A stretch of 28,712 nucleotides of DNA from an uncultured Duganella sp. GTDB taxonomy: Bacteria > Pseudomonadota > Gammaproteobacteria > Burkholderiales > Burkholderiaceae. A model generated the notes under the pieces. It saw only the letters and a list, made by a program, of their open reading frames with translations, was not told where the DNA came from and did not search any database. Location of the stretch: positions 1 through 28,712 of the forward strand of contig CAMLSG010000051.1 in NCBI GenBank assembly GCA_946482635.1, read 5' to 3'. Position 1 is the first letter of the stretch. Every line of letters begins with the position of its first letter. Position numbers and translations under genes: made by a program. Below are positions 7,868 to 15,928 of the stretch, one piece after another.

Positions 7868-9016
7868 TCAAGCCTTGGTCAGGCGCTCGATCTGCGCCTT
7901 CTTCTCGGCCATGTCATGGTCGGTATCATGGAACCGCGCCGCAATGGCGCGGAATTCCTCCTGCAGCCCGATGAACGCATCAACCATGTCGGGATCGAAG
8001 TGTTTTCCCTTGCCCTCAACGATCATCTGCACAGCCTTCTCGTGCGGCATGCCCTCCTTGTAAACGCGGCGGCTGATCAGCGCATCGTACACGTCCGCGA
8101 CAGCCATCAGGCGCGCCGAGACCGGAATCGCTTCGCCGGCCAATCCTTCCGGATAGCCTGAACCGTCCCATTTTTCCTGGTGCGAGTACGCAATCTCCTT
8201 GGCGATCGACAGGAAAGCCATCGGCGTTCCCAGCGAGCGTTCCGCATGCTCGATGGCGGCGCGGCCCAGCGTGGTATGCGTCTTCATGATCTCGAATTCG
8301 TGCGGCTCGAACCTTCCCGGCTTGAGCAGGATGCGGTCGGGGATGCCGACCTTGCCGATGTCGTGCAGCGGGGCGGACTTGAACAGCAGCTTGATGTAGC
8401 TATCGGTCAGCACGGCGCTGAAGCGCGGGTGTTCTTTCAGGCGCTCCGCCAGCGCCTTGACGTAGAACTGGGTGCGGCGGATGTGGTTGCCGGTTTCCGG
8501 ATCGCGCGTTTCGGCCATCGACGCCATGGCGAGAATCGTGACGTCCTGGATTGCCACCACTTCGCGCGTGCGTTCCTGGACTTCCTGCTCCAGGAATTCG
8601 TTCTGGTCGCGCAGGAAGTCGGCGTGCTCCTTCAACATCAGGTGGTTGCGCACGCGGGCCAGCGTGATCGGCGGGCTGATCGGCTTGGTGATGTAATCGA
8701 CGGCGCCCAGGTCCAGCCCCAGCTTTTCATCTTCCACTTCCGACTTGGCGGTCAGGAAAATGATGGGGACGTTGCGGGTGGCGGGGTTGGCCTTCAGGCG
8801 CCGGCACACTTCGTAGCCGTCCATCTCGGGCATCATCACGTCCAGCAGCACTACGTCGGGGGGCTGGCCCGTGGTGGCGATGCGCAGGGCCTTTTCGCCG
8901 CTGTTGGCGACCTTCACCTTGTACAGGTCTTTCAGCAGGTCGTTCATCAGCACCAGGTTGTCGGGCGAATCGTCGACCAGCAGCACGGTTTTCTTCGCGA
9001 TCAGTTCCAGTTCCAT
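7868..9016 (-). CDS. HD-GYP response regulator (probable cyclic di-GMP phosphodiesterase)
   Basis: A 382-residue cytosolic response regulator. Residues 8-125 are a receiver: acidic pair Asp15-Asp16, phospho-acceptor Asp59 in VVLLDVMMPEMDG, and Lys111 in ITKP. A helical linker (130-155, QNEFLEQEVQERTREVV) leads into an HD-GYP domain with GNHIRRTQFYV, the HD pair His218-Asp219 in APLHDIGKVGIPD, and GSGYPEGL (285-292). All expected metal and signature residues look intact, so hydrolysis of cyclic di-GMP is likely. The ATG at 9016 sits one base after the stop of the hybrid kinase, with GGAGG inside the kinase end. The frame is open further upstream, but that part is out of frame with the kinase and not real. 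As the last gene of the operon, it is the natural phosphorylation output of the kinase. Confidence 0.95.
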   Translation of the reverse strand: MELELIAKKTVLLVDDSPDNLVLMNDLLKDLYKVKVANSGEKALRIATTGQPPDVVLLDVMMPEMDGYEVCRRLKANPATRNVPIIFLTAKSEVEDEKLGLDLGAVDYITKPISPPITLARVRNHLMLKEHADFLRDQNEFLEQEVQERTREVVAIQDVTILAMASMAETRDPETGNHIRRTQFYVKALAERLKEHPRFSAVLTDSYIKLLFKSAPLHDIGKVGIPDRILLKPGRFEPHEFEIMKTHTTLGRAAIEHAERSLGTPMAFLSIAKEIAYSHQEKWDGSGYPEGLAGEAIPVSARLMAVADVYDALISRRVYKEGMPHEKAVQMIVEGKGKHFDPDMVDAFIGLQEEFRAIAARFHDTDHDMAEKKAQIERLTKA

Positions 9017-9017
9017 C

Positions 9018-12000
9018 TCACTTTTCCTCCAGGCTTGCCATTGCTTCGTCCAGCGCCGCCAGGGCGGCTTCCAGGTCAAGGTTACCAATTCCGCTCGCGA
9101 TGCGGCGCCAGTGGTCGGGCAAGGCGAGCTTGAACTGCGCCAGTTCCGCGTCCCACAAGTCGGCCGCTTCCGAATCGCTGTCCGCCAGCAGGTCCCGCAG
9201 GCGGCCAAGCGGAGGCGCGGAGCCAGCCGGCGCCGGGGCTGCCGCCGCGACCGGCACCAGCGCCGGATGGACCGCACCGCCGCGCGTTTCCGCATCCACT
9301 GCGCGCAGCGCGGCCAGCAGCGGGTCCAGTTCCACCAGCACCATTGCCAGCTGGCGTTCCAGTTCGTCGCGCGCAGCGCCCTGCTGGCATGCCTGTTCCA
9401 GCGCCTGTGCGGCATCCTGCACGCTGCGTGCGCCGATATTGCCCGCCACGCCTTTCAGGGTATGCGCCAGGCGTTCCGGCGCCGTTGCGTCGCCGCCCAT
9501 CAGCGCTTGCACGAACATGGCGGCAAAGTCCTGCTGGCCGTCGCGGAACTTGACCAGCAGGCGGCGGTAGAGCTTTTCGTCGCCCATGGAAGTTGCCAGC
9601 CCTGCGCGCACGTCGACCATCGGCAGCGCCGGGAGCGGCGCCGGCTTGTCGGCGGCGGCCGGTCGTGCGCCGGACGCTGGCGCCATGCCGGCCTGGTTCT
9701 CGCCTGGCTCCGGCCGCAGCCAGCGTGCCAGCGTGGCGTACATTTCAGCGACGTTGACCGGCTTCGCAATGTGATCCTGCATGCCGCTGGCCAGCACTTT
9801 CTCGCGGTCGCCGGCCATGGCGTTGGCCGTCATGGCGATGATGGGCAGTTTGTCGAAGGCTGGATTGGCGCGAATCGCGCGCGACGCCTGGAAGCCATCC
9901 ATCACCGGCATCTGGCAGTCCATCAGCACGCCGTCGAAGCGCGCGTCCTGCGCCAGGATGTCCAGCGCCTCCTGCCCATGACGGGCCAGCACCGCTTCGA
10001 TGCCCGCCTTGCCCAGCAGGTCGATCGCCAGCTCCTGGTTCATCTCGTTGTCTTCGACCAGCAGCATGCGGGCGCCCGACAGGCGCGCCATGACTTCCCC
10101 ATGGTGCAGGTCGCGTTCGGCCGAGCGGCGTCCTTCGACCAGCACGCCCTTGCCCAGCGCCTCGCCCACCGCTTCCAGCAAGGCCGACGGCGTCACCGGC
10201 TTGGTCAGCACGGACTTGAGCTGGACCCGGCGTTCCTCCGCGCTGGTCAAGGCTTCTTCACGGCCATAGGCGGTCACCATGATGACGGCCGGCAGGCGGC
10301 CGGCCTGCCCGGACTGCAGCCGGCGCACCGTTTCCACGCCATCCATTGAAGGCATCTTCCAGTCCATCAGGATCAGGTCATAAGGCATGGCGCGCTGTTC
10401 GGCGCGCGCCGCCATTTCCAGGCCCTCCTGCCCGCCCAGCGCCACGTCCACTTCCAGCCCGAACGAACGCGCGACGGTGGACAGGATTTCACGCGCCGAG
10501 GCGTTGTCGTCCACCACCAGCACGCGCACGCCGCGCAACTCGTCGGCACGGAACATGCGGCGCGGTTTCGGATTGGCCTGCAATCCAAAGCGCGCCGTGA
10601 AGTGGAAGGTCGAGCCTTTCCCTTCCTCGCTCTCGACCCAGATGCGGCCGCCCATCAGCTCCAGCAGGTTTTTGCAGATCACCAGCCCCAGCCCGGTGCC
10701 GCCGTACTTGCGGGTAGTCGAAGCATCGGCCTGGCTGAAGGACTGGAACAGTTTGGCGCTTTGCGCCGGGCTCATGCCGATGCCGGAGTCGCGCACCCAG
10801 AAGTGCATCTCGATGCCCTCCTCGACCTGGGCCGACTGCTCGATGCCGACCACCACTTCGCCATGTTCGGTGAACTTGACCGCGTTGTTGGCCAGGTTGA
10901 CCAGCACCTGGCCGATACGCAGCGGATCGCCCACCAGCCCGGTCGGCAGCTCCGGCGCCACCTGGAACAGCAGCTCCAGGCCTTTGTCCTCCGCCTTGAA
11001 GCCGATCAGGTTGGCCAGGTTGTCGAGCACGTCGTCCAGGTCGAATTCGACCTGCTCCACCGTCATCTTGCCGGCCTCGATCTTCGAGAAGTCGAGGATG
11101 TCGTTGATGATCCCAAGCAGGTTCTCGCCGGCGCGCTGCACTTTCTCCACGTAGTTGCGCTGGCGTTTATCCAGGTTGGTCTGCAGCGCCAGGTGCGACA
11201 TGCCGATGATGGCATTCATCGGGGTACGGATTTCGTGGCTCATATTGGCCAGGAAATCGCTCTTGGCCCGGGTTGCGGCCTGCGCCTGCTCCTTGGCGAT
11301 GCGCAGCTCGTCTTCGGCGGCCTTTTGCGCGGTGATGTCCTGGTACACGCCGTACATGAAGCGCGGCGTGCCGTCCTCCTCGTCACGCACCACGGTGCCG
11401 ACCGCGTGCAGCCAGATGATGCGGCCATCGAGCGGGCGCTTGTAGGCATACGTCGCGTCGAACTTGTCGTAGCTGCCGTCCAGTGCGCCCTGCACCCGCG
11501 CCGCCGTGCGCAAGGCGCCTTCCGGATCGGCTTCCACCAGCCGGGCAAACCATTCATCCTGCAGGTGGTAGCGGCCGTCGGGCCGAGGCGGTTCGCCCAG
11601 CAGGCGTGCCGCGCGTTCGGACTGCGTGTAGTAATCGGGATCGCTGTAGTCGACCACCCAGTAGCCGCAGTCGGTCATCTCCAGTGCGATATCGCCCAGG
11701 AAGTTGCTGCGCTTGATTTCCTCTTCCAGCCGCTTGCGTTCCGTGATGTCGCGGAACACCACCACCGAACCGACCTGGGCGCCGTCCTTGTACATCGGCC
11801 GGTCCACATAATCGACCGGGAAGGTGCTGCCATCCTTGCGCTCCAGTTGTTCGCCGTCCTGCTGCCATTCGGCGCCCACCAGTTCCGCTTCATCGCAGCC
11901 CAGCAAGGCTGGCGCCGCCGGGTTGACGAATGTGACGCGGCCGCCCAGGTCCAGGCCGACGATGCCGTCGCTGACGGAGCCCAGCACCAGCCGGCTGCGC

Positions 12001-13316
12001 TCTTCCAGCAAGCGGGTGCGCTCGTTGCGCTCGAGGATTTCCATGTTCATGGCAATCACCGGCAATGCGCCATCGAGCAGCGCCTGGGCCTGGTCGCCGT
12101 AGGGTTCCAGCGTGGCCAGTTCCAGCACGCCCAGCAGGCGTTCATTGCGCAGCACCGGCACGATCGCGATGCTGGCCGGATCGGCTTCGCCCAGCGCGGA
12201 ACCAATGCGCACATAGCCGGCCGGCGCCTGGCGCATGACGATCGGCTTGCGCTGGGCCGCACACTGCCCGACCAGGCCTTCGCCAAGCAGGAAGCGCTGC
12301 TGCGCGGCCGACCTGCCGCGCATCGCATAGCCGGCCAGCAGCGACAGGCTGCCCTCCTCCGCCTCATGCCGGTAAAAGGCCGCATGGCCGGCCTGCACCA
12401 GCGGCGCCAGCGCCGCCAGCGTGCGCGTGGCCAGGTCTTCCGCGCTTTCCGCCGACTGCAGGTCGTTGCCGATTGCCGCCAGGTGGGTCTTGAGCCAGCG
12501 CTGCGCCTCCATCTTGCAGGCTTCTTCCTGCAGCACCTTGATCGAGCGCGCCAGGCTGCCCATTTCGTTCGGATAGTCCGTCAGCGGCACCTCGGCGCCC
12601 AGTTTGCCTTTCGCCAGCTGCTGTACGGCGCTGCGCAGGCGCTCCGACGGCAGGCGCACCGAACGCGCCACCAGGAAGCTGAACAGCACGCCCAGCACCA
12701 GGCTCAGCCCCAGCAAGCCGTAGGTGAGCTGCTTTTCATAGCGCGACAGGGCCTGCATTTCTTCGATCTGGTGGCGCGCGCTGTCTTCCTTGATTTCGGC
12801 GATGCGCGTCAAGGCGTTGTTGGCGCGGATGCCGTGTTCCTGGAAGGCCGGATCGGACACCACGGCAGCAGCCTGTTCCGCCTGCCCGGCGCGCAGCAGG
12901 CGCACCGCTTCGGCGACGCGCAGGTGGTAGTCGGCATAGGCCGATTCAAACTCGGCCAGGTTCTTGCGGTTTTCTTCGCGGATGATGCGCGGGCGCAGTT
13001 CTTCCAGGGCGCGGTCCTGCCTGCGCTGCGCTTCGTCGATCATGGCCAGGGCAGCGTCGCGGCCGGCCTTGTCGCGCGCCAGCAAGGCTTGCCGCAGCGC
13101 GCTGCCGCGCTGGGCGAACTGGATCAGCGCATCCTTGGCGTCGGAAATGCCAAGCAGGTCGTTCTTGTAGATGCCGAGGATCTCGTCGTGCAGGCGGGCC
13201 TGGGTGGTGACGTTGTGCAGCCCGAACGCCAGCGTGATCAACAGGCTGCCGCCGAACCCCAGCGCGAGCTTCCACGTCAGGCCCAGTTTTTCCAGTCTAG
13301 TCAGCAAGCGGGACAC
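9018..13316 (-). CDS. Hybrid sensor histidine kinase (HAMP-GAF-PAS-PAS-HisKA-HATPase-REC-REC-HPt)
   Basis: A 1432-residue inner-membrane phosphorelay kinase. TM1 is about residues 15-33, followed by a helical periplasmic sensor (about 35-195), TM2 about 197-217, HAMP to about 270, GAF 280-430, PAS 440-530 and a second PAS with PAC 545-665. The HisKA H-box is FLANMSHEIRTP with His694. The ATPase has the N-box Asn807/Asn811, DSGIGM at 843 and GGTGLGL (872-878). REC1 has Asp985 (LILMDWKMP), REC2 has Asp1133 (VLMDCQMPVMDG), and the HPt has His1285 (AHTLKGVAGNIGA). Every relay residue is present, so this kinase looks fully active. The start is GTG at 13316 with AGGAGG 5 nt upstream. It is the middle gene of a tight operon, with the kinase-less receptor 9 nt before it and the HD-GYP regulator 1 nt after. 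A Pro/Ala linker and an extra C-terminal helical segment (1365-1432) follow the HPt. Confidence 0.95.
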   Translation of the reverse strand: MSRLLTRLEKLGLTWKLALGFGGSLLITLAFGLHNVTTQARLHDEILGIYKNDLLGISDAKDALIQFAQRGSALRQALLARDKAGRDAALAMIDEAQRRQDRALEELRPRIIREENRKNLAEFESAYADYHLRVAEAVRLLRAGQAEQAAAVVSDPAFQEHGIRANNALTRIAEIKEDSARHQIEEMQALSRYEKQLTYGLLGLSLVLGVLFSFLVARSVRLPSERLRSAVQQLAKGKLGAEVPLTDYPNEMGSLARSIKVLQEEACKMEAQRWLKTHLAAIGNDLQSAESAEDLATRTLAALAPLVQAGHAAFYRHEAEEGSLSLLAGYAMRGRSAAQQRFLLGEGLVGQCAAQRKPIVMRQAPAGYVRIGSALGEADPASIAIVPVLRNERLLGVLELATLEPYGDQAQALLDGALPVIAMNMEILERNERTRLLEERSRLVLGSVSDGIVGLDLGGRVTFVNPAAPALLGCDEAELVGAEWQQDGEQLERKDGSTFPVDYVDRPMYKDGAQVGSVVVFRDITERKRLEEEIKRSNFLGDIALEMTDCGYWVVDYSDPDYYTQSERAARLLGEPPRPDGRYHLQDEWFARLVEADPEGALRTAARVQGALDGSYDKFDATYAYKRPLDGRIIWLHAVGTVVRDEEDGTPRFMYGVYQDITAQKAAEDELRIAKEQAQAATRAKSDFLANMSHEIRTPMNAIIGMSHLALQTNLDKRQRNYVEKVQRAGENLLGIINDILDFSKIEAGKMTVEQVEFDLDDVLDNLANLIGFKAEDKGLELLFQVAPELPTGLVGDPLRIGQVLVNLANNAVKFTEHGEVVVGIEQSAQVEEGIEMHFWVRDSGIGMSPAQSAKLFQSFSQADASTTRKYGGTGLGLVICKNLLELMGGRIWVESEEGKGSTFHFTARFGLQANPKPRRMFRADELRGVRVLVVDDNASAREILSTVARSFGLEVDVALGGQEGLEMAARAEQRAMPYDLILMDWKMPSMDGVETVRRLQSGQAGRLPAVIMVTAYGREEALTSAEERRVQLKSVLTKPVTPSALLEAVGEALGKGVLVEGRRSAERDLHHGEVMARLSGARMLLVEDNEMNQELAIDLLGKAGIEAVLARHGQEALDILAQDARFDGVLMDCQMPVMDGFQASRAIRANPAFDKLPIIAMTANAMAGDREKVLASGMQDHIAKPVNVAEMYATLARWLRPEPGENQAGMAPASGARPAAADKPAPLPALPMVDVRAGLATSMGDEKLYRRLLVKFRDGQQDFAAMFVQALMGGDATAPERLAHTLKGVAGNIGARSVQDAAQALEQACQQGAARDELERQLAMVLVELDPLLAALRAVDAETRGGAVHPALVPVAAAAPAPAGSAPPLGRLRDLLADSDSEAADLWDAELAQFKLALPDHWRRIASGIGNLDLEAALAALDEAMASLEEK

Positions 13317-13325
13317 GTTTCCCTC

Positions 13326-14828
13326 CTACTCAGTCATATTGATCGCCAGCAGTTCGAGCGCTGACAGGAATTGTTCATACGCCGCTGCATCGGGGTTCTG
13401 CAGCACCGCCAGCTCCACTGCCCCCAGCAGGCGGCCGCGCAACTGCACTGGCGCCAGCAACAGGGCGCCGGGAGTGGCGCCGCCCAGGCCGGAACGAATG
13501 GTCCACGCGGCGCCCGCGGCACTGGTGTCGACGATGCGCGGCTCGCGTTCCAGCGCACATTGCCCAAGCAAGCCTTCGCCCAGCGCCAGCCGCGGCGGCG
13601 GCGCCGTGCTGGCATAGCTGGCGGCCAGCGCCAGGCCCTCGGCATCGGCGGTGTAAATGGTGCCTTGCATGGCGCCAAACAATTGATGGCATTGGTCGAG
13701 GAAGACCGCAAGCCGGGCGTGGCGGTCGGGCGCCTGCTGCATGTGCAACGCCACCTGCGCCAGTTGCATCTTGCGCTCGGCGCGCAATTCCTGCTCGCGC
13801 GCCACGCGTTCCAGCTCGAGGTGGGCGCGATGCTGGGCCGCCTGGCTGCGCACGGCCCGCAAACCTGCGGCCCCGAGCAGGACCACCACGGCAGCGGCCA
13901 TGGCGGCGGCAGGCACGCCGCTGCCCGGCGGCACGCTCTGCCCCAGGTCTTCCAGCACCAACAGTTGCCAGCTGCCGGATGGGTCATGCCAATCGACGGC
14001 GGCGGAAGCCACCGCATAATGGCGGCCCTCGCCCTGCACCATTCCCGGCGCGAGGCTGACAGGCAGCGGGCGCGGCTCCTTCTCTTCGAACAGCTTGCCG
14101 AACTGGCGCACGGCCCGGATTTCAGCAACCCTGGCCGGCGTGACCTCGCCCGCCAGCATGCCGCGCCATTCGTGCCGGCTGCTGGCAAACACCACGCCTT
14201 GCGGCGACAGCAGGATGGCGGCCTGGCCGCTGCGCGCCAGCAGGCGCTCCAGTTTTTCCATATCGGTGCGCGCCACCACCACGCCGACCGGATCTCCGCT
14301 GCGCGCCATGCCGGCATAGACCGGCGCCGCGAAATACAGGGCATGGTCGCCGCGCGCCAGGCTGACGGCGGCGTAAATATTGTTCCGCCCCGCCATGGCT
14401 TCCTTGTAATAAGGCCGGAAGCGCACGTCGATGCCGGTGGACGGTTTGCCGCTATCGTCCCAGGACGATTTGACGAAGCCGTCCTTGCCGACCACAAATA
14501 AACCCTGGATTTGCTGGCTGCGGGCCACGCTTTCCAATAAGGCCGATATTTTCGGCTGGTTCGGCGCAATTGGCTCGGTGCTTTCCTTTTTGATATCCGG
14601 CTCAATCAAACCCAGCACGGAAATCGCACCCATTAAATTACTGTCCAGGGTTAATGACATGGCGGCAATCGCATCGCGCTGCACATCGATATTCAATAAT
14701 TCCAGCCGTCCCTGTTCCAGGTTGGCGCGATAAGCGCTGCCGGCCAGCAAAGCCGCTGCCACGGCCAGCAGCACGACCACGGCCCAGGCACGCAAGGGAT
14801 ATTTTGCAATTCTCTCAATTACCAACAT
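13326..14828 (-). CDS. Membrane receptor with DctB-like periplasmic sensor and GAF domain, no kinase
   Basis: A 500-residue membrane protein with TM1 at 13-34, a large periplasmic domain 35-298, TM2 304-324, a charged helix 325-365 and a GAF domain 370-498. The periplasmic part resembles the double-Cache/PDC sensor of DctB kinases (C4-dicarboxylate sensing): LFVVGKDGFVKSSWDD, RFRPYYKEAMAGR (136-148), YFAAPVYAG (165-173) and FASSRHEWRGML (214-225). The protein stops directly after GAF (LELLAINMTE), so there is no kinase, cyclase or methyl-accepting output. Its GAF is paralogous to that of the kinase encoded next. The start is uncertain: the ATG at 14828 gives a typical basic-then-hydrophobic N-terminus but has no clear ribosome site, while an in-frame ATG at 14873 would add 15 residues. 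It is the first gene of the operon and probably feeds its signal to the adjacent kinase by contact. Ligand identity is inferred only from the sensor type. Confidence 0.87.
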   Translation of the reverse strand: MLVIERIAKYPLRAWAVVVLLAVAAALLAGSAYRANLEQGRLELLNIDVQRDAIAAMSLTLDSNLMGAISVLGLIEPDIKKESTEPIAPNQPKISALLESVARSQQIQGLFVVGKDGFVKSSWDDSGKPSTGIDVRFRPYYKEAMAGRNNIYAAVSLARGDHALYFAAPVYAGMARSGDPVGVVVARTDMEKLERLLARSGQAAILLSPQGVVFASSRHEWRGMLAGEVTPARVAEIRAVRQFGKLFEEKEPRPLPVSLAPGMVQGEGRHYAVASAAVDWHDPSGSWQLLVLEDLGQSVPPGSGVPAAAMAAAVVVLLGAAGLRAVRSQAAQHRAHLELERVAREQELRAERKMQLAQVALHMQQAPDRHARLAVFLDQCHQLFGAMQGTIYTADAEGLALAASYASTAPPPRLALGEGLLGQCALEREPRIVDTSAAGAAWTIRSGLGGATPGALLLAPVQLRGRLLGAVELAVLQNPDAAAYEQFLSALELLAINMTE

Positions 14829-15029
14829 GGCAAATTTCAAGAAGGAAATATTATCGAATAACAATACCAGCATTCCTGCGGCGCGTGCCGCACGCAATGG
14901 ATTTAATTGTTCAGTTGCGCATGATTGACGTTTGCTGGACGAGTTAACCCGATAGTGATATCGTCCATATTTAGAATATTGCCCCCAATCTAGCGATATT
15001 CCGCCCCGAACGAACGCATCAATCCGAAC
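14829..15029. promoter_or_regulatory. Divergent promoter region between receptor operon and pbpG, with an AT-rich dyad
   Basis: A 201-nt noncoding region. It contains a perfect dyad at 14967-14979 (ATATT-TAG-AATAT), a GATATC palindrome at about 14957-14962, and a 6-bp inverted repeat TGCGGC/GCCGCA at 14877-14892. TAGAAT at 14972-14977, inside the dyad, is a 5/6 match to a sigma-70 -10 for pbpG, but the matching -35 (CCGATA at 14949) is poor. On the minus strand GATAAT, about 30 nt before 14828, could be the -10 of the receptor operon. The dyad could be an operator. The promoters are tentative, and no small gene is visible. Confidence 0.35.
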
Positions 15030-15896
15030 ATGTTTAAGAAAATCACCGCAGCCCTGCTGATGTCGATCTCCGCAGCCGCGTTTGCCGTGCCTTTGGGCTC
15101 GCAATCCGTGCTTGTCGTCGAGGATGAGACTGGCAAAGTGCTGGTCGAGAAGAACGCCACCGCCGTTGTTCCGATCGCCTCCCTGACTAAATTGATGACC
15201 GCAATGGTCGTGCTCGACTCCAAGCTTGATATGGACGAGCAGATCAGCATCGACAAAGACGATGTCGATACGCTCAAGCACAGCACCTCGCGCGTGCCGG
15301 TCGGCGCCACCCTGGCGCGCCGCGACGTGCTGCAACTGGCGCTGATGTCGTCCGATAACCGCGCTGCCGCCGCGCTGGCCCGCACCTTCCCTGGCGGCCC
15401 CGCCGCCTTTACGGCCGCCGTGCATGCCAAGATCAAGCAGCTCGGCATGACCAGCACCCAGATCGACGAACCGACCGGCCTGTCGCCTAACAATACATCG
15501 AATGCGGCCGACCTGGTGAAAATGGCCGCGGCTGCCGCCCAGTACCCCGAGATCCGCCGCATCACGACCGATACCGAGGAAGCGATCAATATGAAAGGGC
15601 GCATGGTGCAGTACCACAACACCAATCGCCTGGTCGGCGCCAAGGGCTGGGACATCGGCCTGTCGAAAACCGGCTATACCGAAGAAGCGGGCCGCTGCCT
15701 GATCATGCGCATCACGGAAGCCGGCCGCGCAGCAACCCTGGTACTGCTGAACGCCGGGGGCAATTCGGCGCGCCTGATGGATGCGCTGAACATCCGCCGC
15801 CTGCTGGCGGGCGACAACGCTCCCAAAGTGATGAAAGCATCCAGCCCGCGCAAGAAAGCCGTGCGCACAACGGAACGCCGTCGCCGCCGCATGTAA
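15030..15896 (+). CDS. pbpG: D-alanyl-D-alanine endopeptidase / penicillin-binding protein 7-like (peptidase S11)
   Basis: A 288-residue periplasmic serine peptidase of the S11 family that trims or opens D-Ala peptide cross-links of peptidoglycan. The signal peptide is MFKKITAALLMSISAAAFA. All three active-site motifs are present: SLTK with Ser51 and Lys54, SDN at 108-110 (ALMSSDNRAA), and KTG at 213-215 (GLSKTGYTEEAG). The length suits PBP7/PbpG rather than the larger DacA carboxypeptidases. The last 20 or so residues form a strongly basic tail (RKKAVRTTERRRRRM) instead of the amphipathic anchor of PBP5-type enzymes. The ATG at 15030 has no strong ribosome site. The gene is divergent from the receptor operon, and the probable pseudokinase follows 32 nt downstream on the same strand, so the two are likely co-transcribed. 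Confidence 0.93.
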   Translation: MFKKITAALLMSISAAAFAVPLGSQSVLVVEDETGKVLVEKNATAVVPIASLTKLMTAMVVLDSKLDMDEQISIDKDDVDTLKHSTSRVPVGATLARRDVLQLALMSSDNRAAAALARTFPGGPAAFTAAVHAKIKQLGMTSTQIDEPTGLSPNNTSNAADLVKMAAAAAQYPEIRRITTDTEEAINMKGRMVQYHNTNRLVGAKGWDIGLSKTGYTEEAGRCLIMRITEAGRAATLVLLNAGGNSARLMDALNIRRLLAGDNAPKVMKASSPRKKAVRTTERRRRRM

Positions 15897-15928
15897 ACTC
15901 CTGACGGGGTTCGCTGCCGAGAGGCACC

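Noticed and set aside
9017..9415. N-terminal extension of the HD-GYP gene
   Set aside because: It overlaps the HPt-end coding region of the hybrid kinase in another frame and reads as low-complexity Trp/Arg-rich sequence. The receiver domain begins properly at 9016.
14829..15617. N-terminal extension of the receptor gene across pbpG
   Set aside because: It is antisense to pbpG, which has complete S11 active-site motifs. The extension has no domain.
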